Below are positions 61,780 through 64,000 of a stretch of 64,000 nt of DNA, piece after piece (the first letter of the stretch is position 1; each line of letters opens with the position of its first letter). The stretch lies in assembly GCF_019915265.1 (NCBI RefSeq), contig NZ_CP082780.1:1798001-1862000 (forward strand), written 5' to 3'. The notes below the pieces were generated by a model. The model was not told the DNA's origin. It did not search any database and saw only the letters and a program-made list of their open reading frames with translations. The stretch is from Bacillus aquiflavi (lineage in GTDB: Bacteria > Bacillota > Bacilli > Bacillales > Cytobacillaceae). The position numbers and the translations under genes are program-made.

Positions 61780-62550
61780 TTACATATCATACTGATAAAA
61801 ATGATTGGCTAAATAACCAAAAATAATGATCTTTTCTTTAGCAGTCGCTTGATGATGAAACGTTAATACAGGTGTATTACTATCTTTGAATCGCTTCCCC
61901 CATTCAAGCGGAAGCCAGCCAATTTTTAAATTAGCCAGCTTTTTTTCATTCTTTTTTAAAACAGAAAAATCAGCACACCCACTTTCGTGATTTACTTGAT
62001 AACATTTTACTCCTTTTTCATCTATCAATGTGCTTGTTTTTTTAAAATAATAGTTCTTCTCCTCGTACATGCCGATTAAGTTATACCTTGCATCATAAAA
62101 ATAGCTTTCTTTTCTCTTTCTCCTTTTCAAATGATAGATTCCCTTTATCTCTCCCCTCTCGTCATAAAGAGCATATTTTTTACGCTCTTTTATTCCAGTA
62201 GTTTTCATTTCTTTTATTTCACCTACTAAAATGCCGTTTTGATGAAAAATAAGAATGTGGAGTGATAAGTCTGGGTTAAAAGTTAATAAAAAATCAGTTC
62301 CTGTAAGTAATGACGGTGTTTTCTTGTCGCTCTCTTGCCAACAAACTTGCTTTGCTTTATAGTCATATTGTAAAAATAAAACATAGCTGCCAATACTATA
62401 AGTTAGGAATGGAATCGTGAAAAGAAAAGTTTGATAAAAATCGCCGAGTTTGATCGTGAGGATGACTATTAAAATAGCGGGAATAAATGCTGCTAACCCT
62501 CCATTTAATGAAGAAACGGCGTTTTGCCGGTAATGTTGTTGAATATTCAT
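61780..62550 (-). CDS. Tubby C-terminal-like domain membrane protein
   Basis: 256 residues. Two N-terminal membrane segments (about 13-55, 'SLNGGLAAFIPAILIVILTI') precede a beta-rich domain with repeats 'KKYALYDERGEIKGIYHLKR', 'SYFYDARYNLIGMYEEKNYY', 'FKKTSTLIDEKGVKCYQVNH', resembling the LURP-one/tubby-like fold seen in many Bacillus membrane proteins. Function unknown. Start ATG with AAGGAGAA. Confidence 0.65.
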   Translation of the reverse strand: MNIQQHYRQNAVSSLNGGLAAFIPAILIVILTIKLGDFYQTFLFTIPFLTYSIGSYVLFLQYDYKAKQVCWQESDKKTPSLLTGTDFLLTFNPDLSLHILIFHQNGILVGEIKEMKTTGIKERKKYALYDERGEIKGIYHLKRRKRKESYFYDARYNLIGMYEEKNYYFKKTSTLIDEKGVKCYQVNHESGCADFSVLKKNEKKLANLKIGWLPLEWGKRFKDSNTPVLTFHHQATAKEKIIIFGYLANHFYQYDM

Positions 62551-62622
62551 AAAGTTCTCCTTGTAAAAAACTTATTAACTGTTCACTGTCCTTACTATAT
62601 CTATTAACTATTTAAATAAAAC

Positions 62623-63208
62623 ATGAATGGGATGTTGAAATATTTGAAAAAGAAGCTTATTTTACTAGTGCTTTTTATCGTAATCATGATGATTTCTTAT
62701 TTTCACTTACAGATCATGACGACTGCAAGCAAGACGCCGCCGGGGGAAGTTGACTATTTAATTGTGTTAGGAGCAAAGGTGAATGGAGAAGAGATGTCCC
62801 CTAGCTTATATAATCGAGCGCAAAAAGCTCTTGAATATTTACAAAATAATTTGGATACAAAAGTCATTTTAACTGGCGGTCAAGGTCCTGACGAAGGGAT
62901 TGCAGAAGCTGAAGCGCTACGGAGATTTTTTGAAAAGGAAGGGCTCCAAAAAGATCGTATTTTAATTGAGGATCGATCTACCTCTACTTATGAAAATTTA
63001 TTATTTACAAAAAAGCTGTATGGAATTGAAAAAGCAGTTATTGTCAGTAATGATTTCCATTTATATCGTTCTGTTAAGTTAGCAGAAAAATTGAAAATTG
63101 AAGCCTATCCATTAGCCGCAGAAACACCGGCAACGAAAAAAAAAAAAAATATTCATGTATTTAAGAGAATATGCAGCAATCTTGAAAATGTTCATTTTTG
63201 GTAAATAG
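62623..63208 (+). pseudogene. YdcF-like DUF218 protein, frameshifted at an A14 tract
   Basis: Membrane anchor at residues 9-24, then DUF218: 'VDYLIVLGAKVNGEEMSPSL', 'KVILTGGQGPDEGIAEAEAL', 'DRSTSTYENLLFTKKLYGI', 'AVIVSNDFHLYRSVKLAEKL'. After 'AETPAT' comes a 14-A run (63136-63149). As read, the frame ends in 'NIHVFKRICSNLENVHFW' at 63204; with 13 A it gives 'FMYLREYAAILKMFIFGK', the usual hydrophobic C-terminus, ending at 63208. So the last ~18 residues are out of frame. The catalytic part is intact, and the tract could revert by slippage. Proteins of this family act on envelope precursors such as enterobacterial common antigen (SanA/ElyC), but the substrate here is unknown. Confidence 0.7.
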
Positions 63209-63279
63209 CAACACTACTTCTCTCATCTTTACAATTACTTATATTCTTGTTATGATAATTTCAATCGAATAAACGTGTA

Positions 63280-63366
63280 ACACTAGGGGGGCCGTACTGG
63301 CTGAGATTGAACTTTGTTCTAGACCCTTTGAACCTGAACTGGTTAATACCTGCGTAGGGAAGTGGC
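63280..63366 (+). promoter_or_regulatory. TPP (thiamine pyrophosphate) riboswitch
   Basis: Conserved core: AGGGGGGCC, CTGAGA, GACCCTTTGAACCTGAACTG (63342 area), GGTTAATACCTGCGTAGGGA. This is the THI-box layout. It sits upstream of an ABC ATPase gene, with a terminator 38 bases further (63404-63441), so TPP binding would promote termination. Confidence 0.95.
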
Positions 63367-63403
63367 GATCATCATTAAAATATATCATAACATATTTTAA
63401 TAT

Positions 63404-63441
63404 AAACCACTCTTTATGCTAAAGAGTGGTTTGTTTTTTTT
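63404..63441 (+). terminator. Riboswitch-controlled terminator
   Basis: AAACCACTCTTT atgct AAAGAGTGGTTT, 12-bp perfect stem followed by GTTTTTTTTATT. Expression platform of the TPP riboswitch. Confidence 0.85.
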
Positions 63442-63578
63442 ATTAATCATGTTTCGTTCGAAAAAAGAACAGATTGTGACAAATGTGCTGTGCACCTCAC
63501 CTGCAACAATTGTCTTCAAGCTGAAAAAGAGAGGTGTTCCTCGTTTAACTAGTTAATTGAAAGACTGAAGGTGGAAAA

Positions 63579-64000
63579 ATGACGCTTTATTTACATAATG
63601 TTACTTATGGAATCATTGATAATTCAGGAAATAAAAAAAATATTATTAACAAATTAAATCTCCAAATAGACAAAGGAACGTTTGTTTCATTAATAGGAAA
63701 AAGTGGGACTGGAAAAAGCACAATATTTAAATTAATAGCTGGACTTATTAACGCAGAAGAAGGAGAAATATGTGTGAACGGTCATCCAGCCTCGTTGGGA
63801 TGTGTCGGTTATATGCCTCAGCGTGATCTTTTGTTGCCGTGGAGAACCGTACTTGAAAACTTAATGCTCGTCAGAGAAATTCAAAAGGACTCACTCGTAA
63901 CAAAAGAAAAAGCGCGAGAATGGCTGGAACGAGTTGGGTTATTAGAGTATGAAAATGCTCTTCCGTCTGAACTTTCGGGCGGTATGAGACAACGAGTTGC
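63579..64000 (+). CDS. ABC transporter ATP-binding protein for thiamine precursor (ThiZ-like), 3' end outside window
   Basis: 141 codons visible. Walker A 'SLIGKSGTGKSTIFKLIAGL', Q-loop 'VGYMPQRDLLLPWRTVLENL' (the D-x-L-L-P-W-x-x-x-x-x-N form typical of the TauB/SsuB/ThiZ group), signature 'ELSGGMRQRV'. The ATG follows GAAGGTGG. Since a TPP riboswitch precedes it, it most likely powers uptake of hydroxymethylpyrimidine or another thiamine precursor, as in the ThiXYZ system; permease and binding protein should follow outside the window. Confidence 0.85.
   Translation, partial: MTLYLHNVTYGIIDNSGNKKNIINKLNLQIDKGTFVSLIGKSGTGKSTIFKLIAGLINAEEGEICVNGHPASLGCVGYMPQRDLLLPWRTVLENLMLVREIQKDSLVTKEKAREWLERVGLLEYENALPSELSGGMRQRV

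Overview
This window is a stretch of a low-GC Gram-positive chromosome, almost certainly a Bacillaceae (Bacillus sensu lato). The support is AGGAGG-type ribosome binding sites, frequent TTG/GTG starts, T-box and TPP leaders, and gene families typical of Bacillus (YmaF, YezD, YfhF, YkoN/YkoP/YkoQ-like, YerA-like). I saw no rRNA, tRNA or CRISPR array.

Layout. 1-1.5 kb: proline catabolism (P5C dehydrogenase end plus proline dehydrogenase). 2.1-4.7 kb: a two-gene PgaC/IcaA-PgaB/IcaB-like exopolysaccharide operon, followed by a small membrane protein and a GH18 hydrolase. 6.5-13.8 kb: a sulfur-compound scavenging operon (GNAT acetyltransferase, M20 amidohydrolase, MetNIQ-type ABC importer, YezD-like protein) behind a consensus sigma-A promoter. 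Several of its members (first metQ, LLM monooxygenase, acyl-CoA dehydrogenase-like protein, esterase) are wrecked by internal deletions. 13.8-19.7 kb: mixed singletons and decayed remnants. 20-25.2 kb: a very large BadF/BcrA-type activase with tandem ASKHA domains plus DUF2229 and a HgdB-like partner, an ATP-driven Fe-S reductase system of unknown substrate, with one frameshift near the start of the activase. 25.3-28 kb: YkoQ/YkoP/YkoN-like genes. 28-30.5 kb: a lipase with a helical C-terminal tail and a small helical partner, resembling a reverse-arranged type VII secretion (T7SS) effector, divergent from two tandem DUF1433-like genes that share a stop codon at the same site. 30.7-33.1 kb: thrS behind two tandem threonine T-boxes. 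33.6-35.6 kb: ymaF and yfhF.

35.8-51.7 kb is a phenylacetate-type aromatic catabolic cluster: an acyl-CoA ligase of the benzoate-CoA ligase family, an IS110 insertion, aldehyde dehydrogenase, thiolase, two 3-hydroxyacyl-CoA dehydrogenase-type proteins, a split PaaD zinc ribbon, PaaC-PaaB-PaaD-PaaA, a metallo-beta-lactamase-fold hydrolase, PaaX, a thioesterase, an enoyl-CoA hydratase and a YerA-like amidohydrolase. Related AT-rich palindromes precede the operon heads and are candidate PaaX operators.

52-60.4 kb is a graveyard of IS elements (IS4, IS3 end, ISL3, IS66) interleaved with displaced C-terminal toxin cassettes (AHH/HNH-like nuclease tips) and their immunity genes. 60.5-64 kb returns to ordinary genes: a helical membrane-anchored protein, a ResA-like thioredoxin, a tubby-like protein, a DUF218 protein frameshifted at a 14-A tract, and a TPP riboswitch ahead of a thiamine-precursor ABC ATPase that runs off the window.

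Recurring theme: many disrupted frames, several of them at poly-A tracts (A8/A9 in the DUF1433 pair, A9 in a toxin, A7 in the IS66 transposase, A14 in the DUF218 gene). This could reflect genome decay, assembly error or slippage; the sequence alone does not decide.
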